Source: Tetrahymena thermophila SB210
Taxonomy: Eukaryota > Ciliophora > Oligohymenophorea > Hymenostomatida > Tetrahymenidae
Direction of reading: 5' to 3'
DNA: 64,000 nt
Assembly (NCBI RefSeq): GCF_000189635.1
Contig: NW_002476434.1
Location: 1,178,001 to 1,242,000 of the forward strand
Shown: positions 26,001 through 38,158 of the stretch, in pieces
How positions within the stretch are numbered: position 1 is the first letter of the stretch
Layout: each line of letters starts with the position of its first letter
The notes under the pieces: generated by a model
The model's database searches: none
What the model was told of the DNA's origin: nothing
What the model saw: only the letters and a program-made list of their open reading frames with translations
Position numbers and translations under genes: made by a program

Positions 26001-26312
26001 CAAATTATTTTGCTTTTTAATTCAATTGGGTGTGAATAATTTATTTTTTTTGGAATAAGAGATGATAAATTTTGATAATTTCACATGAAAATTCAAGTGA
26101 CCTTAAAAATTAAAAAATCCGAACCAGTAATTTTTATTTATCTATCATAACTTTATTTGATCAATTTATGTGATTAATTGACTTTAAAATAAATAATAGA
26201 CTATTAATTCCAATAATCGTTTAAAAAAGGTAGATCTTAATGCCAATTTTTAATAATAAAATTAACTCAAAATAAAATAAATAAATCATTAACTTAAAAA
26301 TATATTATAAAA
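23040..26312. other. Intergenic stretch, probably holding the unread 5' end of the LRR gene
   Basis: The first ~600 bp probably contains the 5' exon(s) of the minus-strand LRR gene, which I could not define. The stretch 24016-24249 is listed separately. From 24260 to 26312 the DNA is AT-rich with no recognisable gene. A block at 26061-26081 is shared with the region upstream of the next ABCG gene and may be regulatory. Confidence 0.5.
24016..24249 (+). other. GC-richer island with a 77-codon open frame of unknown nature
   Basis: Two unusually G/C-rich patches (about 24060-24100 and 24206-24260) stand out from the surroundings. A plus-strand frame from ATG 24016 to TGA 24247 crosses both. It contains a stretch that looks protein-like in composition (KKQREEVGDEVQSGPV, then INLLSQIAAYGK). 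No family is recognised and a TGA-free run of this length is not improbable here, so this may be a gene relic, an unrecognised RNA or chance. Confidence 0.25.
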
Positions 26313-28247
26313 ATGCATTTAAAATAATCTTAAAAAGTATCTCCAAGCAATTCCTTATAAGCTGAAAAAAAGAGTCATAGTATTGATATATCTTTCAAAA
26401 ATGTATCCTATAGCGTTATATAAAAATAAGGAGTACATAAAAACATTCTTAAAAACCTTACTGGAGTGATGAAAAGTGGAGAAATTACTGCAATTCTTGG
26501 TCCAAGTGGAGGTGGAAAGACATCTTTATTAAATATACTCTCTGGTAAGATAGTAAATGGAAAAAATATCTCCTTAACTGGATAAATCATGGCTAATGGT
26601 TAAACCTTCTCAAATTAAGATTTTACTAAATTTAGTGGATATGTCATGCAAAATGATATCTTGTTAGACTTTTTCACTGTAAGAGAGGCTATCCAATTTG
26701 CAGCAGATTTAAAAGTAAATGGAACAGCAGAAAAAAAGAAATAAAGAGTTAACGAAATAATAAAAATATTGAAACTTGAAAGATGTTAGGTAAATTTTTA
26801 TTAAAATATTTCAATAAAATAAAAAAAAAATTGTGTTTGTTAAAATTTATTAACATTTAATCTATGATTTTAAAATTTATTTAAACTTTATCAAATTTAA
26901 AAAAATTAGAATACTTTAATTGGAGGTGAACACGTCAAAGGAATTTCAGGTGGTGAAAGAAAAAGAGTTAACATAGCTTGCGAATTGATTAGTGATCCTC
27001 AAGTTCTATTTCTTGATGAACCCACAAGCGGATTAGACTCATTCACTTCTTTTCTTGTAATCAAGTTGCTGAAAGACTATGCTCAATAATAGAATAAAAA
27101 CGTAATTATGAGTATCCATTCTCCAAATAAAGATATTTGGGATTTGTTTGATAATGCTATCTTTATGTCACAAGGAAGATTTGTATATCAAGGAAAGGCT
27201 AAGAATATAAACCATTTTTTCGATTAATAAGGTTTTTTTTGCCCTAAAAATATGTGTAAACCTGACTATTACATGTCTTAAATATCAGCAACAAATGCTG
27301 AAAAAAATCCTCATATTTTACCTGGGCTATTTAGCTAATATGACAATTAAATAGAATGCGAAATGTAGGAGTCTGTAAGCAAAATAGAAATTGCTAATAA
27401 ATACACAGTTAATTAATATGACTTTTATTAAGCTCCATTTTTATAATAAGTTAAACACGTAGCAATCAGGAATTTAATAAAAATAAGAAGAGATCCTCTA
27501 ATCCTAAAGAGTGAGCTAATCTAAACAGTATTTAATGCTTTGCTTTTTGGTTTGATATTTTTAAATTTAAATGAATTGGGAAATGAAACAACTTTAAGAG
27601 AAATCAACAACCGCAATGGTATTTTATTCTTAGATATAATGTCAATGTTTATGTCAGGTTGTATGCAAATCGTTATTTCTTTCCCTTCTGAAAGAGGTGT
27701 TTATATGAGAGAAGAAAATTCAAAGTATTACACACCTATTGCATATGCAATAGGTAAGATATCTACAAATATTTTACTGAAGATTTTTTATCCTATAATT
27801 TATGGAACTATAGTTTATTTTATGGTAGGCTACACTCATGACTATGCTTATTAGTATTTTATTTATATTTCAGTGCTAATGCTTATGACTATTACTGGAG
27901 CAGCTATAGGTTTCACTATTGGTATAGCATTCAGTGATATAAGGACATCTACTTCTATCACACCTGCATTTCTTTTGCCTATAGTTTTATTTTGTGGCTT
28001 TTTCAAAAGAAGAGCAGACTTAGCTACTTGGATAGGATGGATTTAATATATTTCGCCTTTGTCTTATGCACTAGAAGCTATCATCAGAAACGAATACAGA
28101 GATTTTAACAGTACCTTAAATCCTATAATTACTTTAGATTACGAAATAGGGCTTGGAAATTGCATATGGATAATGTTTATCCTATATGCCATATTTTAAT
28201 CATTATCTGTTATAATGCTTTATGTTAAAAGAGGTTCAATTTAATGA
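26313..28247 (+). CDS. ABCG half-transporter with one intron (gene A6)
   Basis: ATG 26313 (AAAAATG), intron 26790-26909 (120 bp, between Gln TAG and Asn), TGA 28245; 604 aa. Walker A GPSGGGKT (63-70), Q-loop YVMQND, signature ISGGERKR, Walker [17 protein letters not shown], and switch-His segment [10 protein letters not shown]. Membrane domain: [64 protein letters not shown]. It is very close to the next gene throughout both exons, including identical stretches around Walker A, the Q-loop and the intron site, so the two arose by a recent tandem duplication. Ends RGSI-TAA(Gln)-TGA. Confidence 0.95.
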
Positions 28248-29476
28248 TTTAGTTTATATATTTGTATTTAAAAAAATTATTTTACATAACATAGTAAATT
28301 CTATTAATTATAATTAAATAAATAAAAAATTTTATTATTTTACTTTTTATACAGATTTCTTAATGGTTTTACTTTTAGAATTTTCACAAAAAGTTTTATT
28401 ATTAATAAAAATATCTCCATTAATTCTGGAAGTAGATATGATTTAAAAATATTTAAAAGGTTCAAGCAATTTGTATCATATATATGTATAAAGTTTTTTA
28501 GAATTATCAATTAATTTATAATCATTATATAATCAAGAGATTTTATTTAGTATTAAAAGAGATGTTATTTATTTATTTAGTATAAGTAGAGAAGTAGAAT
28601 AATTATTTGTTAACTTTTTTCGATTTCATAATTAATTTAATAATGTAGATTAAATGAAAACATTTTTTATACAACAATTATATTGCAAATTTTTGTAACT
28701 TTAGGGAATAAGTAATTTATTGTTTAGTTAATTAGAATCGTTTCAATTACATATTAATTTTACACCAATTTACATCTAAATTCATTAATTTTAATTAAAT
28801 TCTAGAAATTTTCTCTTTAATTTTAGTTCAAGAAAAAAATTTTTTTTTTTGGCATTTATTTGAATTACTAATAAATGAATGGAAGTTAGCAATCTTCATT
28901 TTAAAATTTCATCGTTTTTTAGAAAAATAAATATTTTACAAAACATAATGATCAACTTTGCTTATATTAATTACTAAAGCGAATTTTAAGCAAATTCTTA
29001 TTTTCCTTCCTTTCTTTAAGAAAACAAAATAGAAGGAAGAAATGATAAAATAGACAAAATGAATTATATTCTATTAGGCTTTAATTTGATGATTTATCTT
29101 CACTGCATGTAAACACAATTTTTTTTGTATAATAAAGGATGATGAATTTTGATAATTAAAATTAATTAGTATATCTTGATTAATTCTTCATGAAAATTCA
29201 CAACATTTAAATTTAACATATTTAAGTCAGTAAATATTTCATAAATAAAGATGAAAAAGATAAACATTTAATTTTTCTACTTTTATAAAATGGATCTAAT
29301 GCCATATTTTATGTAATAAAACATTTAACTATTAAATAATAGATTATGTATTCTGATTAATAGCTTTATTATAAAAATGGTAAAATTTAATGTTAATTTT
29401 TCATAATAAATAAATAAATAAAATAAAATCTAATTAAATAAATAAATCAATTTATTAATAAACTTATTGAATAAAA
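28248..29476. other. AT-rich intergenic spacer
   Basis: No gene recognised. It carries a block near 29138-29158 matching one upstream of gene A6 (see the regulatory entry). Confidence 0.6.
29138..29158 (+). promoter_or_regulatory. Conserved upstream block shared by duplicated ABCG genes
   Basis: GATGATGAATTTTGATAATT here matches GATGATAAATTTTGATAATT at 26061-26080, at 339 and 252 bp upstream of the two duplicated start codons. A second shared piece, CATGAAAATTCA, follows in both. It may be a retained promoter element or simply leftover duplicate sequence. Confidence 0.35.
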
Positions 29477-31352
29477 ATGGCTAAAGTTGAAAACAACCAA
29501 ATTTCTCCATCTGAATCGCTTTGTTTGGAAAATAAACAAAAAAGTAGTAGTATTGATATGTCATTCAAAGATATATCATATAGTGTCATATAAAAAGGAA
29601 AATCTAAAAATATTCTCAATAACCTTACAGGAGTTATGAAAAGTGGTGAAATTACTGCAATTCTTGGTCCAAGTGGAGGTGGAAAGACATCTTTGTTAAA
29701 TATACTCTCTGGTAAGATTGTAAATGGATAAAATGTCTAATTAACTGGATAAATCATGGCTAATGGCTAAACTTTCTCAAATTAAGATTTCACTAAATTT
29801 AGTGGATATGTTATGCAAAATGATATCTTATTAGATTTTTTCACTGTTAGAGAGGCTATCTAGTTCGCAGCAGATTTAAAAGTAAATGGAACAGCAGAAA
29901 AAAAGAAATAAAGAGTTAACGAGATAATAAAAATATTGAAACTTGAAAGATGTTAGGTAAATTAATTTTTATTTAAAATTTTCAAAAATATAATAAAATA
30001 ATTAATAAAATTAGAATACTTTAATTGGAGGTGTAAGTGTAAAAGGAATTTCTGGAGGTGAAAGAAAGAGAGTTAATATTGCTTGCGAGTTGATAAGTGA
30101 TCCTCAAGTTCTTTTCCTTGATGAGCCCACCAGCGGATTAGACTCATTTACTTCTTACCTTGTAATTAGGCTGCTGAAAGACTATGCTCAACAATAAAAT
30201 AAAAATGTTATAATGAGCATTCATTCACCAAACAAAGATATTTGGGATTTGTTTGATAATGTGATTTTTATGTCACAAGGAAGATTTGTGTATCAAGGGA
30301 AGGCTAACAGTATAAATAATTTTTTCGATTAAAAAGGTCTTTTTTGCCCTAAAAATATGTGTAAAGCTGATTTCTATATGTCTTAAATATCAGCCACAAA
30401 CATAGAAAAAAATCCTCATGTTGTACCTAGCTTATTCGCATTGTACGACACCCAAATTGAGCCTGAAATGCAGAAATCCTGCAGTGATTTAGAAAAAATT
30501 AATCAATAAACTGTGAATTAATATGACTTTTACTAAGCTCCTTTTTGGGAATAAGTTAAACACATAGCGATCAGAAATTTAACAAAAATAAGAAGAGATC
30601 CCCTCATTTTAAAAAGTGAAGTTATTTAAATGATATTTATGGCTGTACTATTTGGTTTGGTATTTTTAGATTTAGACGAGCTGAGTAGTGAAACTTCTTT
30701 AAGAGATGTCAATAATCGTAATGGTATCTTATTTTTAGATATAATGACAATGTTTTAGTCAGGATGCATGTAAATTCTTATTTCTTTCCCTTCTGAAAGA
30801 GGAGTTTACATGAGAGAAGAAAACTCAAAATATTACACTCCAATTTCATATGCTATTGGCAAGATAGCAACTGATATTCTACTTAAGATTTTTTATCCAA
30901 TTATTTATGGAACAATTATCTATTTTATGGTAGGCTACACTCATGATCATGCTTATCAATATTTTATTTATATTGCCGTTCTTATGATTATGACTGTCAC
31001 TGGATCAGCAATAGGTTTCACTATTGGCATAATGTTCAGTGATCTAAGAACATCCTCCTCTGTCACTCCTGCTTTTATACTTCCTCTCATTCTATTCTGT
31101 GGATTTTTCAAGAGGAGAGCAGATTTAGCTTCTTGGATAGGTTGGATTCAATATATCTCACCAATATCTTATGCAATAGAAGCTGTTATTACAAATGAAT
31201 ATAGAGATTTTAATAATCCTTATAATCCCATAGTTTCTTAGGATTATAGCATGGGAATAGGAAAATGTTTTTGGTTAATGATCATCTTATACGGAATATT
31301 TTAGTCTTTATCTATTTTAATGCTTTACGTCAAGAGAGGTTCGATATAATGA
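29477..31352 (+). CDS. ABCG half-transporter with one intron (gene A7, duplicate of A6)
   Basis: ATG 29477 (AAAAATG), intron 29957-30014 (58 bp), TGA 31350; 605 aa. Walker A GPSGGGKT (64-71), signature ISGGERKR, Walker [27 protein letters not shown]. Membrane domain: [59 protein letters not shown]. The N-terminal ~25 residues and the acidic linker (~residues 300-350) differ most from the neighbouring copy, while the catalytic core and membrane domain are nearly the same. The intron keeps its position but has shrunk to about half the length. Ends RGSI-TAA(Gln)-TGA. Confidence 0.95.
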
Positions 31353-33464
31353 ATGATTAATAATTTAAAAACAAAATAATAGTAAATTTGCAAAAATATT
31401 ATTTTTTACATGTTTATTTTCAACTGTAACTAATTTTTAAACTGAAAAATAAGAATATTTAGCTAGTGATATATTTTTATTAATTTTATAAAATGTTTTT
31501 ATTTTCCTATTATACAAAGTAATTTATCTAATCCAACCCTAGTTTTATCATGGGTCAATCAATTTTGGTAGTCTTTAACGAATAAAAATTTTTCAATTTA
31601 AGCATATCGAAATACCTGAATTAATATTTTCAAATTGTTATATTTTTTATGAATTACTTTCACACTCTCAATATTATTTTAAGTTTGAATTTTTACTAAT
31701 ATTTGTATATCATATAATAATTTCTAAATTTTTCTAATTCTAAACTCTGCAATAGCTTATCATAGTAATTCCAAATCTCTTTTTTGGAGTTTCTTGTTAA
31801 AAATAGAGTAGTATGAGTAAATAAGGATAGAGTCATAATTTAAAAAAAGAAATTACTCAATAATAGTTTTTAATTCTATCTAAAAGCATTTTATTAGAAA
31901 AATAAATATTAATTTAATATTATTTAATTTATTTTGATATTCTATTTTATATTTAAAATCTAATTAAGGAATCATGTTAAATAAAATTATTAATGATATT
32001 ACTTTTAAATTTTTCTAAAAATAAATGTTTTAAAATAGAATAATTAATAATAATAATAAAATTTTTTAATATTATAAAAACAACCATTAAAATTAATAGT
32101 CATTAACAAATAACTTAATTTTTTTAACCTTAATTTTTATTTATTAATGATTAATTTGCTTTAAAATAAATTTAAAGATAAGTTTTAATTTTTTTGTCAA
32201 ATATAAAATATTTTTAAAATTTTATTATGATTTATTTAAGTGATTTGCAATATTTAAAGAACTTACTTTTTCAGTATTAAGTTTCTATCAAATGAATTAA
32301 TAAATTATCTATATTAATTGAATATATCGTATTTGAATAGATTTTACTTAAGCATATCTCTTAATTACTCAGTTTTTCAAAATTTTTTCTTAGAAATAAT
32401 TAAAAAATTCTTTAATATATTGAAGATTTCTGGCTATTTTTTGAATATATAAAACTATTAGAAAATCAAATAACAAATGTAGATTTTCTATGTTTAAATT
32501 TGTAATTAATAAGTAAAAAATGGTATTTTTACGTTTCATTAAGTGTAGCTCGTCTCATTATATTTTTGTAAAAAATAAAACTTAAATTTGTAAAGCAGTT
32601 AGCAAAATTAAATAGCATTTTTTTTAATGGAACCATTCTTTGTATGTGCAATGAATATATCTAAATTTTTAAACTGTTTATCTAATAAATTTAATTTAAT
32701 ATAAAATTTTTAGAATTTAAAATAGAAAATTTTACTTTCATTAATTTTTAATTGAAAAGCATACTTTGATGGGCATAATATTGCTTAAAATATGCAAATA
32801 TGTATTAAAATATAGAAAATAATAAAGAACTTTTTGGTATCAAAGTTAATATTTTAAAACCTCAAATTTTTTAAAGCAGTAATTAGTGGGTGAATTAAAC
32901 AATTATTAACATTTTAATTATTTATCAAAATTTATTAAATGGTTATTAAGTTTGTAAGCTAGCTAAATAATTTAATAATAATATTTAAAGAAGTAAGTTG
33001 TTCAGAACAAATAAATATCAAAATCTATCAGTTGGTTATTAATTTTGTAAGCAAAAAATATATTTAATTTTTACTTTCATCAAATAATTACACATTTAAT
33101 GTGTAATTTGCTTGATACAAAAAGGGCATTTTCATGTTTTTTGGTAATATAAAATAAATGCAATATTTTACAAAAATTAATTACAAATTTTCACTCTTTT
33201 TTCTCCCTGAATTAATATTTTATTACAAACAATCTAAATAAAAAATTTTGGTGATAAATCAGCAATGAAATAATAATTAATCCTTAAGTTCTATCTGATA
33301 GAATAAAGTGAAAAATTTCATCATCAAAATTTGATTTTTATATTGTAACCTTAATTAAAAAAAATTATTTAAAAGATGAAAGACAATTTTTAAAGCTTAA
33401 TAATTAATTAATAACAAATTAAAATATTGACAAAGAAATATTTCATTCTTAAAAATCACTACAA
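31353..33464. other. AT-rich intergenic spacer
   Basis: 2.1 kb with no recognisable gene, RNA or repeat family on either strand. Confidence 0.6.
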
Positions 33465-35563
33465 ATGTCTACTGCATTTAATGGAGTTGCACTCACAACT
33501 GAAAACGAGTAGCAAATTCAAGTTGTAGATAAATTTTTAGATAATCTTCATAATAAGCATGGTGTCGATATATCTTTTAGCAACATTAACTATAGCATAA
33601 ATACAAAAAGTGGTAAAAGAAAGATTTTGAATAATCTTTCAGGTGTGTGCAAAAGCGGTACAGTGACAGCTATCTTAGGACCTAGTGGAGGTGGTAAGAC
33701 ATCATTGTTAAATGTTTTGTCTAGAAAAATCAAAGCCAATAAGTAGGTAGAACTATCTGGAGATGTTATGGCAAATGGATAAACATTTAGTAATCAGTAG
33801 TTTGCCTAATTTAGTGGTTATGTTATGCAAAATGATATTCTGTTCGAAACTTTAACAGTAAAAGAATGCCTTCATTTTGCTGCTGACCTTAAATTAGAAG
33901 GCGATTAACATTCAAAAAATCATAGAGTCAAAGAGATGATCCATTAACTCAAGCTTGAAAAGTGTTAGGTAAAAAATCTACCCATTTAAATTAGATATGA
34001 TCTACAAATTAATTATTGTATAGTAAAAAATGAATAATTAAATAAAGAAATCAAAATCTAATCAATTTTTATTAACTGATAATTATAAAATTGATATATT
34101 TATATTTATTTTCTTATTCAATAAAATTTTAACTATTAGAAGCATTTTTCCATTATATAAAATAAAATCTATGAATTACAACCACCAGAATAATAAAAAA
34201 AACTTATTATCAATAAATTAAAGCTTTATTTAATTTAAATTAGAATACACAAATTGGCGGACACTTTGTGAGAGGTATTTCGGGAGGAGAGAGGAAAAGA
34301 GTTAATATTGGTTAAGAGCTTATCACTAATCCTTCAGTCCTTTTCTTAGATGAGCCTACCAGTGGTTTGGATTCATTTACCGCCTATATTGTGTGCAGCA
34401 TTTTGAAAGATTTTGCTAAATAACACAACAAAACAGTTATTATGAGTATCCATTAGCCTAATACTGATATATGGAATCTCTTCGATCAAGTCTTTCTTTT
34501 AATATAGGGTAATTACGTATATCAAGGGCCTGTCTCAGAGGCTATTAGTTATTTTAGTTCTTTGGGATTAGTTTGCCCTGTTCACTAATGTCCTCCTGAT
34601 TTCTTTATGTCTTACATGACCGCAGGAGAAAGAAATGAAAAATTGCATCCCAATCTTATCGAAAATTATAAAAATGTGTTAGCATATAAAACTCTAGCTT
34701 CACTCTAAACAGTGAGAACCGATCAAATAGAATATTCATCACTTTAAACCTCCTTTTGGTATTAAATTAAAAAGGTAGCTTCGCGTAACTTAAAGCAGTT
34801 GAGAAGAAACCCCCTTATGGTTCGTTCTCGTTTGGTTTAAACAATATTTATGTCTCTATTTATAGGTTTAGTTTATTTAGATTAGCCAACCTTACATAAA
34901 AACAGTAGCGTATAAGAAGCATATAATCGTAAAGGTGTTTTATTCACTGCTTGTATGGCTAACTTTATGGCTTCTCAAATGGGTGTAGTCCTTAATTTCC
35001 CTTTAGAAAAACCTGTATTCTTAAGAGAAGAAAATACAAAATATTACTCTACTTTTAGTTATTTAATTGGTAAATTGTGTTTTGAATGGCTGCTTCTCTT
35101 TATCTTCCCAATTATATATTCTTCAATAATGTATTTTATGGTTGGTCTAAACGATTCTTCAGCTGATCACTTCTTCTTCTTTGTGCTTATATGCATATTG
35201 ATGGGTTACTGTGGTGCTTCTCTTGGTCTTATTTCTGGTAGTGCTTTTAATAGCATACGTACGATTACTGCAGTTTAACCATTGTTCATGCTTCCTTTTG
35301 TTTTATTTAGTGGTTTCTTTAAAAACAGAAAAGATTTTGCAGCTTGGATTGGTTGGATTGAATTTCTTTCACCATTTAAATATGGTTTGGAAGCACTTGT
35401 AACAAACGAATTTGAAAATTTAGATAGTCCTGTAGATATGATAGCCATAAATGACTATACTATTGGTAAATGGAACTGTGCATTAATAGTATTTGGATTT
35501 TTCGTTGGTTTTGTTATCATAGCATCTCTAACTTTACATGCTAAAAGAGGTACTTTATAATGA
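33465..35563 (+). CDS. ABCG half-transporter with one intron (gene A8)
   Basis: ATG 33465 (CAAATG), intron 33969-34243 (275 bp, same Gln|Asn position as its relatives), TGA 35561; 607 aa. Walker A GPSGGGKT (72-79), Q-loop YVMQND, signature ISGGERKR, Walker [17 protein letters not shown]. The switch-His segment is the usual SIHQPN, unlike the HSPN of the A5-A7 genes. Membrane domain: [53 protein letters not shown]. It is the last ABCG gene of the array and has the longest N-terminal extension (~71 residues before Walker A), Gln/Asn-rich. Ends RGTL-TAA(Gln)-TGA. Confidence 0.95.
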
Positions 35564-36238
35564 AAAATAAATAATTTAAAAAACTATCAATCTGAAAAAT
35601 AAAAAAGAAACTTTATTTAAAAAGTAAATATTTCATTTATTATAAACGTTTTGTCTCAATATCTTTAATTACCAAAATACTTATATACTTATAAATAAAT
35701 CGTAATCAAATATAATTATTATTGCTTTTAAACAAATACTTTATTTAATTTTTTGTTGTTTTTGCTTTTAAATTTTTATTTTTTCTTTATATTTTAAATT
35801 ATTTGATCATAAAAACCACTCTACCCTATATGATAAAATAAAATAATTTATCAAATTTTTGAATAAATTTTTTATAAATTTTAATTTAAAATCTTTAAAT
35901 GATAACTAAATTCAGCCTTATTAGTTATAAAATTTAAGGAAATTGTGTTTTACTCAATCAATTAATATATATTAACAAATGGATTTATTATATTATTATT
36001 ATTATTATTATTAGTATCATAATATTAACAAATGAGTAATTACAAAAAAAGCATTAATATTAATTTAAAAGAAATAATTAATTTAATTTTTTGTTGATTT
36101 ATAAATTCTTGAATTTTTATTGTGTTTATTAAAATAAAATGATTATTTGAAATATCATATTTTTTTTTGGTTTTGTATTTGTAAAACTTTGTTTAGTTAC
36201 ACTTAGTATTTTTTTCATTAACATAGTTAAGAATATTT
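35564..36238. other. Intergenic spacer with an ATT microsatellite
   Basis: AT-rich; an (ATT)n run at about 35991-36013. It separates convergent genes and should contain both 3' ends. Confidence 0.6.
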
Positions 36239-37138
36239 TCAAAGCTTCATTTTACTTTTACTTGCAACAGTTTAAATTTCTTTTTGAGGAGGATTAGATC
36301 TTTAATATTAGCTGTTTGGTCTTTGTTAAAAGCTATTCTTAGAACTAAGATTTTTTTAAGATTCTTATTATTCAAACTCTTAAGTGAGCTTTTAAATCTG
36401 TTTTTGTTTTAATGAGTGTGAGTTATGGTCATAACTGTAAAAAGGTCCCATAAACCAGTCATTTTATCCAAATTAAAAACCATTCCTTTGATCATTTCCT
36501 TCTCTGTATCCATAAATATTTTCATATAACTCTATTCCCTATGCAACCATTAAAGTTCTTTTCAACCTCTCTATTTTATTAGAGTTTGGTTTTGCAAATT
36601 TATATGACTCATTAATATATTATTATGTGTTGGATGATTTTCTAGCATCCATAACTTTTTTCAATAATTCTTTTTCGTTTTTAAATATCTATTTATTGAC
36701 ATCATTAGCAAGAGCAGCTTTGTACAAAATATCCTCACTTTCACACAAACCTTTAGCTTTACCAGTTTTTTTTGTATTGTAAGCAAAATCCTAAAATTAT
36801 TCATCTAAATCTAATAAAGGATTTTCGCTTGCCTTTGTATACGCATATATATTTTTTTAAATTAAATCTTAACCGTTTTCTAGTATAAAATTGAATTTAT
36901 AGGCCTTTGATTGTTAGAGTTAAGATATTTTAAGCTGTTTTCTAAATGGCATTTTTAATATCATGTTTAAAAGCTTTTCATATGATTGATGAGTTTTACC
37001 GTCTTTTATCTTTTCTATCTTCTCTTCAAAAATATTTATAATCAATCTAGCAGTTGGGAGTAATTCTATCTTATCATCATTGAATTCTAATGAAAATACA
37101 ATGACAGAATCAGTATTTGATATTTATTCTATTTCCAT
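36239..37138 (-). CDS. Uncharacterised 299-aa protein
   Basis: Single minus-strand exon, ATG at 37138, TGA ending at 36239; exactly 300 codons with no TGA inside and many Gln as TAA/TAG. No family recognised. The N-terminal half mixes acidic and hydrophobic stretches (SVIVFSLEFNDDKIELL, then FEEKIEKIKDGK). The middle is Lys-rich (YKFAKPNSNKIERLKRTL). A distinctive aromatic segment follows at about residues 200-235 (YENIYGYREGND, then FGQNDWFMGPFYSYDHN). The last ~60 residues are Gln/Ser-rich and low complexity. There is no signal peptide or membrane segment, so a soluble nuclear or cytoplasmic protein is likely. It is convergent with the last ABCG gene and divergent from the ALKBH1 gene. Confidence 0.75.
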
Positions 37139-38158
37139 TCGCAAAATATGAATTAAGTTCTAATTAAAAATATCAAATATTGATAAATAAATCTAATTTT
37201 TTGAAATATTAACAAATTAACTTAATTATTAATGAATAATGAACAAAAATAAACAAATATTACAACAACAACAAAAAAAAGAAAGAATATTTAAAAAATT
37301 ATTTTTAATATAAAAATTATAAAATGAATTATGTGTTTAGTTTAATTTGTTTACTTTATTATTTTTAAATACATAAAAAAGTAATTATAATATAAATTAT
37401 TTAATAAATCAATCAAAAAATTTATATTGATTTTTGAGTTCAAAATAATTGATTATCTTTTTTTAATTTAAAATTTTTTTAAGTTTCGGTTAAAAACATT
37501 TTTAATCTTAAATTTAAAAAAAAAAAGGAGTTTAAAGTTTAACTTTGAAAATTGATTGAAAAATGTATCATTAAATATGGTATTTATATCTATCAAATTA
37601 GCTTATTTTGTTTTTTATTTTTACAGTATTTTAAAATATTATAAAAATAATTGTTAAAAGTGGCTAGTATTAAAGAGCTAAATAGAGGCTTTTTTGTATT
37701 GATGAAATTATAAGAATTATTATATTTATAATTAGATTTAAACAGAATACATATAGGCTTTTTGCTAGAGTTTATGGGTAGTTGCTCAGAAAAATGTTAG
37801 AAAGTTTTTATTATCTTTTTATTTAAAATTTTTTTTGATAACTTTGTCAGTAGACTTTGTAAAATATTTTTGAAATAAATTTATAAAAAGATTAAATTCA
37901 AGATAAAAGTAAATTGATAATTTAGTCAAGTAAAGTAAATTTAAATTATTTAGATGGATTTATATGTATAATTAATTTTCAAAATTATCCATCAATAATA
38001 ATATAAAATATTGGCGTTCGATCAGATCAATTTAATTTTTTATAAATAATTAATTATAAGATATATAAATTTAACACACACAAAAGAAGAGTTTTAGGTT
38101 CTTCAATATAAATTAGCTAGCAATAAATCAAAATAATAAACTTAAATAATTAATCTAA
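37139..38158. other. Divergent intergenic region
   Basis: AT-rich, about 1 kb, between the start codons of the minus-strand unknown gene and the plus-strand ALKBH1 gene, so it should hold both promoters. No specific element recognised. Confidence 0.6.

Noticed and set aside
1-35563. ABCG coding regions as pseudogenes because of many in-frame TAA/TAG
   Set aside because: The TAA/TAG fall at conserved Gln positions, TGA is absent until the proper end, and all catalytic motifs are intact; the ciliate code explains them.
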